In this document: in pieces, positions 34,599 to 42,394 of the stretch
Position numbering within the stretch: position 1 is the first letter of the stretch
Layout: each line of letters starts with the position of its first letter
From: VXNE01 sp965205735
GTDB taxonomy: Bacteria; Pseudomonadota; Gammaproteobacteria; Pseudomonadales; Azotimanducaceae
Assembly: GCA_965205735.1 (NCBI GenBank)
Contig: OZ242179.1
Span: 2,914,001-2,978,000 of the forward strand
Direction: 5' to 3'
Length of the DNA stretch: 64,000 nucleotides
The notes under the pieces: model-generated
Told to the model about the DNA's origin: nothing
Databases searched by the model: none
Seen by the model: only the letters and a program-made list of their open reading frames with translations
Position numbers and translations under genes: made by a program

Positions 34599-34759
34599 GG
34601 CGTAACTGCGCACACCTTCGTGGCAACGCGCGGTAGTCCTCAAGGCTCGCCCAGTATTGGGCGGCATTGCTGCGGGACGGTACCGGTGAGGCCAGGGAGG
34701 CTAGGGACTCGATCTGGTCGTCGAAGGTAAGAGCGATCTTTATTGCGGACCCGAAAAGC

Positions 34760-35968
34760 GTGATACTGCGTCGTGTGATTCCTCCCGACGGCCAGCCGTA
34801 TTGCTTCTACGAATTTTTTGCCGGAGGCGGGATGGCTCGCGCCGGTCTCGGACCGCGATGGTCGTGCCTTATCGCCAACGATCTTGATGCGAATAAAGGC
34901 GAGATCTATGAGCGAAACTGGGGCGAGGGCGCAATGCTCGTTCGGGATGTCGCTTACCTCACGACAGACGAGTTGCCCGGCACCGCTGACTTGGCTTGGG
35001 CGTCGTTTCCCTGCCAAGACCTGTCGCTTGCAGGGGACGGTGCTGGGTTGGCTGGTAAACGATCTGGCTCTTTCTGGCCGTTCTGGCGATTGATGGAGTC
35101 CCTTGGGAAGGAGGGACGGGCGCCAACAACAATCGTGTTGGAAAATGTCTGCGGCGCGTTGACCTCGCATGGCGGCGCTGATTTTGCGGCGATTGGCTCG
35201 GCCCTCGCCAATGCGGGTTATCAATTCGGTGCGTTGACTATCGACGCTGTCGACTTCGTCCCGCAGTCTCGACCAAGGTTATTCGTCATTGCGGCGCGTG
35301 ACGATCTGAAGATTCCCCGTGACTTGGCTGAACCTTTCGCCGACTGGCCGGTTCTGGTTAGGTCCGATTCGGTTCAATGGAGGAGCCGAGCGCTCGAGCG
35401 AGCGCAACGCGGTCTCGACGCGGAAGCGCGTAGCAACTGGCTCTGGTGGCATCTCCCGTCAGCGCCTAAACGCAATACCATCCTTGCCAATCTGATCGAG
35501 GAACGACCAACGGGAGTGTCTTGGCATAGTGATGATGACACCCAACGCCTGCTAGACATGATGTCGTCGGCTAACGTCGCCAAGGTAAAGGTGGCATCGT
35601 GGGCCAATCGTCGCATGGTAGGCACGATTTACAAACGCACTCGTAGTGATAGCAGCGGTCGGAAATGTCAGCGCGCGGAAGTCCGATTCGACAACGTTGC
35701 AGGCTGTTTGCGTACGCCGAGAGGCGGTTCGAGTCGTCAGACCATCATGATCGTTGAAGGAGATCAAATCCGATCACGCTTGATGTCTCCACGTGAAGCG
35801 GCGCGCCTGATGGGGTTGCCCGACGACTATCTGCTTCCCGACAACTACAACCAAGCCTATCACTTGGCAGGCGACGGTGTGGTCGTGCCGGTGGTCCGCC
35901 ACTTGGCCCACTACATCCTTGAGCCGCTCTTGGCGGCAAATCAGAATGCTGAACCCAAAGTGGCCTAA
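34760..35968 (+). CDS. DNA (cytosine-5) methyltransferase of a type II restriction-modification system
   Basis: This enzyme of about 402 residues methylates cytosine at C5. Motif I is FYEFFAGGGMARAGLG, motif IV ASFPCQDLSLAG with catalytic C85, motif VI LENVCG, motif VIII QSRPRLFVIAA and motif X AYHLAGDGVVVPVVRHLA. The target-recognition region lies between motifs VIII and IX. No ATG precedes motif I; GTG 34760 is my choice, GTG 34775 is also possible, and the TTG at 34667 is unlikely. Codon third positions are visibly less GC-biased than in flanking core genes, suggesting transfer. The restriction partner follows two bases after its stop. A hairpin (CGCCCA/TGGGCG, 34648-34663) precedes it. 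Confidence 0.9.
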   Translation: MILRRVIPPDGQPYCFYEFFAGGGMARAGLGPRWSCLIANDLDANKGEIYERNWGEGAMLVRDVAYLTTDELPGTADLAWASFPCQDLSLAGDGAGLAGKRSGSFWPFWRLMESLGKEGRAPTTIVLENVCGALTSHGGADFAAIGSALANAGYQFGALTIDAVDFVPQSRPRLFVIAARDDLKIPRDLAEPFADWPVLVRSDSVQWRSRALERAQRGLDAEARSNWLWWHLPSAPKRNTILANLIEERPTGVSWHSDDDTQRLLDMMSSANVAKVKVASWANRRMVGTIYKRTRSDSSGRKCQRAEVRFDNVAGCLRTPRGGSSRQTIMIVEGDQIRSRLMSPREAARLMGLPDDYLLPDNYNQAYHLAGDGVVVPVVRHLAHYILEPLLAANQNAEPKVA

Positions 35969-35970
35969 CT

Positions 35971-36906
35971 GTGTCGGGGACCTTGGAAACGGCCCTTGAT
36001 CGTTTCGCGTCGGAGAAGCGGTTCACCGGTAAAGGAGCGCTCTGCGTTGCGTTGGTAGTGACCGACCAAGCCCGCAAAAATGGATTGCCGCTCAACTCGG
36101 ACGACTTGGTGACGGAAGGCGGTGGGCAGGTGTTGGGCCTCGGAAGGGGAGCGGTCCAAGCTATTCTGAAGCGACATGACATAGACCGACTGTTGGCTGC
36201 GGAGGGTGGAAGGACTAGCCGCGGCAGTTTGAACAACATGCGGCAGTACGTTGTTTGGCTGAATGAACGCAACGATTCCAGCACGGTCGATGTCGACGCC
36301 GTTGAACGTTTCTGGATTAGCCGCGTAAAGGAATTCTTTGCCGGTGAACCTTTTACGGTGCGGCTAGACACCAGCCACGGCCTACGGCACATGATTGCTG
36401 ACTTGCTAGACCAAGCTGTCGCGAGACAGCGGGAAGCGACTGGTGTCCACTATGCGGGGGCGGTCCTTCAGCATCTCGTCGGGGCAAGACTGGAATGTGC
36501 CTTGGGTCTGGGGAACGTCGAGCACAATAGCTTCTCCACAGCAGACGCGCCGTTAAAGCGCCCCGGCGATTTCGTAGTCGGAGATTCGGCCATTCACGTC
36601 ACAACTGCGCCGGGCGAGTCTGTTATCAAGCGCTGCAAGGACAATCTCGACGCGGGTAAGAGGCCAATCTTGGTAACGACTCGGGGCAATTTATCAGTGG
36701 CGGAAGGTCTTGCCGAGAACCAGGGTTTGCGCAGTCGCATCGACATTTTCGATATTGAGCAATTCATGGCGGCGAAAATCCATGAGATTGGCCGCTTCGC
36801 GAGCGAAGGACGGCGGCTCGCTTTGGACCAGTTCGTATTGACCTACAACAGGATCATCGATGATGTCGAAACGGATCCCAGTCTCAAGCTCGCATTGGCG
36901 ACATGA
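35971..36906 (+). CDS. DUF4928-family protein, probable restriction endonuclease
   Basis: This 311-residue protein directly follows the m5C methyltransferase gene and matches the DUF4928 pattern that accompanies such enzymes: YAGAVLQHLVGARLE, HNSFSTADAP, RPGDFVVGDSAIHVTTAP, KRCKDNLDAGKRPILVTT and RIDIFDIEQFMAAKI. The D-x(n)-D/H arrangement around GDFVVGDSAIHV could be a variant PD-(D/E)xK nuclease core, which is inference. It would cut the DNA sequence that the methyltransferase protects. The start is GTG 35971. Base composition is less GC-biased than in neighbouring core genes, consistent with a mobile cassette. Confidence 0.8.
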   Translation: MSGTLETALDRFASEKRFTGKGALCVALVVTDQARKNGLPLNSDDLVTEGGGQVLGLGRGAVQAILKRHDIDRLLAAEGGRTSRGSLNNMRQYVVWLNERNDSSTVDVDAVERFWISRVKEFFAGEPFTVRLDTSHGLRHMIADLLDQAVARQREATGVHYAGAVLQHLVGARLECALGLGNVEHNSFSTADAPLKRPGDFVVGDSAIHVTTAPGESVIKRCKDNLDAGKRPILVTTRGNLSVAEGLAENQGLRSRIDIFDIEQFMAAKIHEIGRFASEGRRLALDQFVLTYNRIIDDVETDPSLKLALAT

Positions 36907-37017
36907 TGGATGTTGATGTCGCTGGGACAATGGGCAGATCACTAATTTGGATTTGCGGCATAGGCGTCGAGTTGGCTGCTTGCCCTCTTCTATGATTTGA
37001 GTTGTGGGAAGCGCGAA

Positions 37018-37644
37018 CTACCGGTTCTCCGCTGCCGAGGTTTCCATGTCTTGCAGGATCGGTACCAGCACACGCATGAAGAACGAGCGCGTCGCGCAGA
37101 ACGGTGTTTCGACATCCCCCTCGGAACACCTCGATAGCACGGCTTCAAGCGCATCGGCTTCCCGCTGGTCGATGGAGAGCCCATAGGCCCTTCGCACTTC
37201 GACGACGCGACCCGCGAACCAGCAACGGTTCATTTCCGGCAACCAGCCGCTAGCATCCTTGGCGGCCTTGGCGAGATTGATCGCGGGGCCGGCCAGGGTA
37301 AGGTTGCGTAGCTCCGAGGCGAATCGGCGCCTGGTCTCGTCGTCTTGAGCGCAGAGACCGCTGTCATGGGCTTCCGAGATCGCGACCATGTGCTCGATGT
37401 GCGTATCACGACTGGAAGCGAACCGCGTGCAGGTGTAGGGGCCAACTATGTCACCCAACTCCGCTACGATTTCTTCCTCAACCGATTGCGGATAAGGGTA
37501 GTCGCGACGATCATAGGGCGAACAGCGGTGTTCTGGCGCGACAACGAGGCCCCGCCACTCGACTTCGCCGACGGCTGCGGTCGAGCAGAACACCAGGACG
37601 CAAGCCATTCGGCGAGCCAGTTGGCGAGCCAGTTGACGACGCAT
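37018..37644 (-). CDS. secreted HNH-type (DUF1524/GmrSD C-domain-like) nuclease
   Basis: This 208-residue protein starts with a signal peptide (MRRQLARQLARRMACVLVFC...) and then a small nuclease domain. TCTRFASSRDTHIEHMVAISEAHDSGL contains the H-x-E-H active-site pair, and ELRNLTLAGPAINLAKAAKDASGWLPEMN holds the conserved N and W of the HNH/DUF1524 fold. Conserved cysteines suggest disulfides in the periplasm or outside. It would degrade DNA non-specifically. The signal peptide contains a 12-base direct repeat (37611-37634). ATG 37644 was preferred to the in-frame start at 37674. It converges with the restriction genes. Confidence 0.8.
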   Translation of the reverse strand: MRRQLARQLARRMACVLVFCSTAAVGEVEWRGLVVAPEHRCSPYDRRDYPYPQSVEEEIVAELGDIVGPYTCTRFASSRDTHIEHMVAISEAHDSGLCAQDDETRRRFASELRNLTLAGPAINLAKAAKDASGWLPEMNRCWFAGRVVEVRRAYGLSIDQREADALEAVLSRCSEGDVETPFCATRSFFMRVLVPILQDMETSAAENR

Positions 37645-37757
37645 GTGATGACTTCTGTAGGCAGATTCCCACAAACACTGTGCGACATGTTCTCGGCACG
37701 CGCAACGCAGGTTCCGCCATGATCCATGGGCGGATACAGCGGAGGGAGGAATAGCGG

Positions 37758-38606
37758 ATGGAACGATTGGCCCACGGTTTCACTTTGATAGAAGGTCCCG
37801 TCTGGGTGCCCGGACGGGGGTTGATATTCAGCGATGTCCATGCTGGCGGGGTGTATTGCCTCGGCTCGGATGGGAGCGTCGAGACGGTATTCCCCTATCG
37901 GCGGGGCATCGGCGGCATGGCGTTGCACGAGAGCGATGGCATGGTCGTCGGCGGGCGCAACATCGCGTTCAAGCGCTTCGCGGGCGGCGACACCATCGTC
38001 CTGCTTGATCGGGATCCGGACAATGGCAACCACGGGTACAACGATCTCACCACCGACGCCGCCGGACGGATCTATGCCGGCTCGCTCGGCAGTGCGGTCT
38101 TCGAGGAAGGGGAGCAACTTCCCGGCGATCTCCACCTGATCGACCTGGACGGTTCCAGCCGCGTAGTTGCCGAAGACATCGTGTTGACCAATGGTCTCGG
38201 CTTCTCGCCGGATGGCGGGACGCTCTACCATTCGGACTCCCGGCGGCAGACGGTCTATCGGTACGCGGTGGCCGAGGATGGGGATCTTGGGGAGAAACAG
38301 CCGTTCGCGCGCGTCGGGCTGGGCTCGCCAGATGGGCTTGCGGTGTCCGAGGACGGTGCCGTGTGGCTCGCGGTCGCGGGAGGCGGGGGCGTCAGCGTGT
38401 TTGAGCCGGACGGTCGCCTGCGCGAGCACGTGGCGATACCCATGCCGATGTGCACCAGCGTCTGCTTCGGTGGCGACGATTTGCGCGACCTGTATATCGT
38501 GACGGGCTCCGTGGGCGTCGAAGGTGATAGAGAAGGATCGGTGTACCGTCTTCGCACCGATGTTCCGGGCCTGCCGGTCCCGGTTGCGAGAGTCCGTGCC
38601 GGCTGA
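37758..38606 (+). CDS. SMP-30/gluconolactonase-like protein
   Basis: This 282-residue six-bladed beta-propeller hydrolyses a sugar or aldonic lactone. FTLIEGPVWVPGRGLIFSDV is the family opening with the metal-binding glutamate. GYNDLTTDAAGRIYAGSLG carries the second metal asparagine region, and LTNGLGFSPDGGTLYHSDS supplies the active-site asparagine and aspartate. YIVTGSVGV is the final blade. It lies alone between a leftward nuclease gene and a small Cys4 protein gene, and it could belong with the sugar-processing genes elsewhere in the window. ATG 37758 has a GGAGGAATAG site. Confidence 0.88.
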   Translation: MERLAHGFTLIEGPVWVPGRGLIFSDVHAGGVYCLGSDGSVETVFPYRRGIGGMALHESDGMVVGGRNIAFKRFAGGDTIVLLDRDPDNGNHGYNDLTTDAAGRIYAGSLGSAVFEEGEQLPGDLHLIDLDGSSRVVAEDIVLTNGLGFSPDGGTLYHSDSRRQTVYRYAVAEDGDLGEKQPFARVGLGSPDGLAVSEDGAVWLAVAGGGGVSVFEPDGRLREHVAIPMPMCTSVCFGGDDLRDLYIVTGSVGVEGDREGSVYRLRTDVPGLPVPVARVRAG

Positions 38607-38657
38607 AGGCGAAGACAGCGATTACAGTATCCCCCTCGCTCCCCAAGGGCGGTCGCC

Positions 38658-38984
38658 ATGGCAACGCCGTATGATGTGCACATGACGCTCGAAGAAAAGG
38701 CAATCGCGCTCTTGTTGCGTTCGCCGAGACTCGATGTCGGAACGATCATCGATCTCCTGGACGTCGGCGACCGCGAATTTCGCGATATGGCGAGACGCAA
38801 CGAAACGATCTGCAATCTTCTGGAAGTGAGACGTTCCGGCAAGTTGGAGCCGCCAATATCGGAACCGGCGCAATGTCCGGTCTGCACCGAATGGTTCGTT
38901 CCGTACGGCGCATCGAAGTTTTGCTCGGACGCGTGCCGAACCGCGGGCCGTATCAACCAGGGATCCTGTTTGAAACAGGGTTGA
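38658..38984 (+). CDS. small protein with a C-terminal Cys4 zinc-binding motif
   Basis: This 108-residue protein has a helical N-terminal half (TLEEKAIALLLRSPRLDVGT ... DREFRDMARRN) like a small winged helix. Its C-terminal motif CPVCTEWFVPYGASKFCSDAC is of the C-x2-C-x13-C-x3-C type expected to bind one zinc. I cannot assign a family function; DNA or RNA binding is plausible. Starts at ATG 38658 and ATG 38682 are both possible. It ends five bases before the convergent mutM stop. Confidence 0.6.
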   Translation: MATPYDVHMTLEEKAIALLLRSPRLDVGTIIDLLDVGDREFRDMARRNETICNLLEVRRSGKLEPPISEPAQCPVCTEWFVPYGASKFCSDACRTAGRINQGSCLKQG

Positions 38985-38989
38985 CCAGC

Positions 38990-39799
38990 TCATCGCTGGC
39001 AGTTTGGACAATATACCGTGCTGCGTTGTCCCACCCGCAAGCCTTTCAGCAACGACCCGCAACGTCGGCACGGCAACCCCTGGCGCCCGTAAACGAACAG
39101 CTCGTTTGCAAAATACCCCGGCCTGCCATCGCTGCCCACGAAGTCCCGCAACGTCGTCCCGCCCTGATCAATGGCGGCGATCAGGGTTTCGCGTGTCGCG
39201 GTCGCAACCTTTCGGTAGCGCGTCCGGCTCAACCGCCCTGCGGCCGTTCTCGGACGTACGCCGGCCTTGAACAGGGCTTCGTTGGAGTAGATGTTGCCGA
39301 TGCCTGCCACAACGCGGGCATCCATGAGGAAGTTCTTGACTGCCGCGCGGCGACGTCTGGACCTGCTAAACAGGTAGTCGCCGGTGAATGCGTCGGACAA
39401 CGGCTCCACTCCCAGACGCTTGAGCAGCCAATGGTCTTCGACAGGGTGCGGCTGCCAGTGCAGGCTGCCAAAACGTCTAGGGTCGGTAAGCCGGAGCGCC
39501 AGACCGTTGTCAAACAGGATGTCCACATGATCGTGCTTGCTGGCGGGTTCATTCCCGGACACGATCCTTAAGTGTCCCGACATGCCGAGGTGAAGGATCA
39601 GCGCGCCCGTCTCAACGTGCAACAGCAGATACTTGGCTCGGCGCGTTATCCGAACGATACGCTCCCCGCACACTTCAGCAGGTAATTGAACCGGCCAGCG
39701 AAGGCGGGAGTCGCGAATGTCAAACGCGACGATACGCCGATTCAGGATGCTGGGCGCGATACCCCGCCGTGTCGTTTCTACTTCAGGTAGTTCGGGCAT
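38990..39799 (-). CDS. mutM: formamidopyrimidine-DNA glycosylase
   Basis: This 269-residue repair enzyme removes 8-oxoguanine and FaPy and nicks the AP site. The mature N-terminus P2-E3-L-P-E-V-E-T gives the catalytic proline and glutamate. RITRRAKYLLL contains the phosphate-contacting lysine, ARVVAGIGNIYSNEALFKAG the helix-two-turn-helix, and CRRCGS ... YCPNC the C-terminal zinc finger. It is the last gene of the leftward radC-rpmB-rpmG-mutM block, an order known from E. coli. All catalytic residues are intact. Confidence 0.95.
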   Translation of the reverse strand: MPELPEVETTRRGIAPSILNRRIVAFDIRDSRLRWPVQLPAEVCGERIVRITRRAKYLLLHVETGALILHLGMSGHLRIVSGNEPASKHDHVDILFDNGLALRLTDPRRFGSLHWQPHPVEDHWLLKRLGVEPLSDAFTGDYLFSRSRRRRAAVKNFLMDARVVAGIGNIYSNEALFKAGVRPRTAAGRLSRTRYRKVATATRETLIAAIDQGGTTLRDFVGSDGRPGYFANELFVYGRQGLPCRRCGSLLKGLRVGQRSTVYCPNCQR

Positions 39800-39893
39800 C
39801 GGGTTGCGCCGGCTGGCGCTTGGGAGACCCGCCCGCCAGATCGACGAGCGGGGTTAGGCCGGCACCGGAGAGAAGACGCCGGCGGTGGGGTAG

Positions 39894-40049
39894 TTACTTG
39901 ATCTTCGCCTCCCGGTAGATGACATGCTTGCGCACCACCGGGTCATACTTCTTGAACTCGAGCTTGTTCGGCGTGTTCCGCTTGTTCTTGTCCGTCGTAT
40001 AGTAATGGCCGGTACCGGCGCTGGATTCAAGTTTGATCTTCTCTCGCAC
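39894..40049 (-). CDS. rpmG: ribosomal protein bL33
   Basis: This 51-residue large-subunit ribosomal protein is read as REKIKLESSAGTGHYYTTDK, NKRNTPNKLEFKKYDPVVRK and HVIYREAKIK. It lacks the Cys4 zinc ribbon, so it is a C-minus (zinc-independent) L33. The start is GTG 40049 preceded by AGGGGTG. It lies 35 bases downstream of rpmB in the conserved L28-L33 pair. Confidence 0.95.
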   Translation of the reverse strand: MREKIKLESSAGTGHYYTTDKNKRNTPNKLEFKKYDPVVRKHVIYREAKIK

Positions 40050-40084
40050 AACTACACCCCTAACACCCGGTTAAACTCGCTCGA

Positions 40085-40321
40085 TTACACCCGTACGCCG
40101 CGCTTGCGCAAATCGGCCAGCACGGCGTCTATACCCTTCTTGTCGATCAATCGCATGCCCTGCGCCGAAACGCGCAGGCGGATAAACCGCTTTTCGCCTT
40201 CGCTCCAGAAACGGTGGTAGTGCAGATTCGGCTTGAAGCGCCTACGCGTCTTGTTCTGAGCATGGGAGACGTTGTTCCCGCTCATCGGGCGCTTGCCGGT
40301 GACCTGACAGACTTGGGACAT
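40085..40321 (-). CDS. rpmB: ribosomal protein bL28
   Basis: This 78-residue large-subunit ribosomal protein begins MSQVCQVTGKRPMSGNNVSH, followed by KTRRRFKPNLHYHRFW and RLRVSAQGMRLIDKKGI. The N-terminal VCQVTGK is the usual L28 start; the two-cysteine zinc knuckle of some L28 forms is only partly represented. It precedes rpmG, and radC lies upstream, as in enterobacteria. Confidence 0.95.
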   Translation of the reverse strand: MSQVCQVTGKRPMSGNNVSHAQNKTRRRFKPNLHYHRFWSEGEKRFIRLRVSAQGMRLIDKKGIDAVLADLRKRGVRV

Positions 40322-40385
40322 CGTTTCGATAGTCGAAGGGGGACGCGCTTTTTACCAAATCCGGGCGAACGCGTCCACCAGCCAG

Positions 40386-41109
40386 CTAGATAAGCCCCCG
40401 TTCGGCGAAAGAAACCTGGTCCGACGCGCTCACCACGACGTGATCGACAAGCCGTACGTCCAACTCCTGCAACAGCATCGCGATCCGCGATGTGACCTGA
40501 ATATCGCTCGCCGAGGGTTCGGGGACGCCGGAAGGATGGTTGTGGTAGAGGATCACGGCGCTCGCATTGTGTTTCAGGCAGGACTTGATGACTTCGCGGG
40601 GATAGACCATCGCTCTGTCCACCGAGCCGAAGAACAGTTCTTCGTTGGAAATCAGGTGGTGCCGCGTATCGAGAAATAGCGCACCGAACACTTCGCGTTC
40701 GCGCCGTCCGAATCGATAGCGCAAGAAACGACGCACCTTGGTGGAACTCGACAAGATTTCTCCGTGCGTCAGCGGTGTGGTAGCTGTCCAGGAGTCCGCG
40801 CACGGCGACTATGGCCGCGGTTTTCGCCGGACCCATTCCCGCGCACGCTGCCAGCGCCTCCCGTGGCGCGTGAAGCAATCGGTGTAGGTCGCCGAAACGG
40901 GCGAGAAGCGATGCGGCGAGTTCCAGGGCGCTCGCGGACCGCTCGTCGACACCGAGAATCGCGGCGAGCAATTCCGTCTTGGTGGCGGCGTGGGGACCAA
41001 GGTCAAGGATGCGTTCCCTTGGCGCCTCATCGCCGCACGAATGGCCCTCGCGCAAGCCCGAAGGCGCCGGCCGCGGGGCACTTCTGGTATCGTTGACGTC
41101 GTCTTTCAT
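40386..41109 (-). pseudogene. radC: RadC-family JAB/MPN-domain protein, frameshifted, with N-terminal palindromic insertion
   Basis: The N-terminal part from ATG 41109 reads APRERILDLGPHAATKTELL, ACAGMGPAKTAAIVAVRGLL (helix-hairpin-helix), then loses frame near 40785-40800. The rest continues in another frame as LTHGEILSSSTKVRRFLRYR, LFLDTRHHLISNEELF, HNASAVILYHNHPSGVPEPS and SDQVSFAERGLI, which holds the JAMM metal motif. A one- or two-base indel therefore separates the halves; no homopolymer is evident at the junction. Residues SAPRPAPSGLREGHSCG near the start are extra relative to typical RadC and come from a palindromic element also found in the amidohydrolase gene. RadC function is poorly defined. 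Confidence 0.75.
41053..41085. repeat. palindromic element copy inside radC
   Basis: AAGCCCGAAGGCGCCGGCC followed by GCGGGGCACTT matches the element at 14681-14711 with few differences. It is read in frame within radC as SAPRPAPSGLR. It is less palindromic than the amidohydrolase copy, as if altered after insertion. Confidence 0.6.
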
Positions 41110-41161
41110 GCCGTAGTTTGCGGTGGTAGCGGGAACGCGCAGTCGGCGCTTCGACATTCGC

Positions 41162-42394
41162 ATGCAGAACAAACACATCTTATTGGGTATCGCGGGCGGA
41201 ATCGCCGCGTATAAGACCCCACAGCTTGTGCGAGATTTGCGCGCTGCGGGCGCAGACGTTATCCCGGTCATGACGCGCAGCGCGGCGCGTTTCGTCACGG
41301 ATACCAGTCTTCAGGCGGTAGCGGGGCGCAGGGTTCGGCGCGATTTGTGGGACGCGGAAGCGGAAGCCGCGATGGGCCACATCGAACTCGCGCGGTGGGC
41401 GGATGCCGTCGTCGTAGCGCCTGCCACTGCCCATGTCATCGCCCGTTTGGCGACAGGCTTCGCGGACGATCTGCTGACCACCATTTGCCTTGCGACCACA
41501 GCACCACTGTTTCTCGCCCCGGCGATGAATCGACAGATGTGGGAACACCACGCGGTGCAACGCAACCTGGCCAGCCTGAAGGAGGCGGGTGCCCGAATCC
41601 TCGGACCCGGAGACGGCGATCAGGCCTGCGGCGAAACCGGTCCGGGCAGGATGCTGGAACCGGCGCAGATCGTCCGTGAGCTGTCTTCGCAACTGGCGGG
41701 TAGGCGCAGGTTCATGGAAGGGCTCAACGTGCTGCTGACCGCGGGACCTACCCGGGAACCGATCGATCCCGTGCGCTACATCTCGAACCACAGCTCCGGC
41801 AAACAGGGCTATGCACTCGCGCGGGCAGCGCGGGACGCGGGTGCGAACGTCACGCTGGTGAGCGGACCCGTGGCGCTCGAGACGCCCGCGGGCGTTCGAC
41901 GAATCGACGTGACGACCGCGAAGCAGATGTATGAGGCGGTGGACGCGGCGCTGGCGGAGACCGATATCTTCATCGGCGTGGCCGCGGTGGCGGACTATCG
42001 CCCCTCCCAGGCGCAGGACCAAAAGATCAAGAAGGCGGGCGAGTTATCGGACATGTGGCTCAAGCTGAAGGAGAATCCGGACATTCTTGCCCGTGCAGCC
42101 GCAGTCTGCCCCTGTGCCATCGGTTTCGCCGCCGAGACCCACGAACCATTGCGCCACGCCCGGGAAAAACTCTCGCGCAAGGGCTGTGCCGCCATCGTGT
42201 TGAACGATGTGTCGGAACAGGACATTGGCTTCGACAGCGATCGCAATGCCGTAACGTTGATCGAACCCTCCGGCGAAACCGTTTTTCCAATCGATTCCAA
42301 GGAGACAGTGGCCGACAAGCTGATCGATGCCTTCGCGCTCCTGTTCCAACGAAGGAGCGAGTCGACGCGCGGTGATCTCACGCGTCACGCGTGA
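41162..42394 (+). CDS. coaBC: phosphopantothenoylcysteine decarboxylase / phosphopantothenate-cysteine ligase
   Basis: This fused CoA-biosynthesis enzyme of about 410 residues has two domains. The CoaC flavoprotein domain contains LLGIAGGIAAYKTPQLVRDL and PAMNRQMWEH with its active-site residues. The CoaB ligase domain begins LNVLLTAGPTREPIDPVRYI and includes NHSSGKQGYALARAA and a KLKENPDILA block. It adds cysteine to 4'-phosphopantothenate and decarboxylates the product. ATG 41162 fits the family. The stop overlaps algC (GTGA). In many relatives dut lies between coaBC and algC; it is missing here. Confidence 0.94.
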   Translation: MQNKHILLGIAGGIAAYKTPQLVRDLRAAGADVIPVMTRSAARFVTDTSLQAVAGRRVRRDLWDAEAEAAMGHIELARWADAVVVAPATAHVIARLATGFADDLLTTICLATTAPLFLAPAMNRQMWEHHAVQRNLASLKEAGARILGPGDGDQACGETGPGRMLEPAQIVRELSSQLAGRRRFMEGLNVLLTAGPTREPIDPVRYISNHSSGKQGYALARAARDAGANVTLVSGPVALETPAGVRRIDVTTAKQMYEAVDAALAETDIFIGVAAVADYRPSQAQDQKIKKAGELSDMWLKLKENPDILARAAAVCPCAIGFAAETHEPLRHAREKLSRKGCAAIVLNDVSEQDIGFDSDRNAVTLIEPSGETVFPIDSKETVADKLIDAFALLFQRRSESTRGDLTRHA

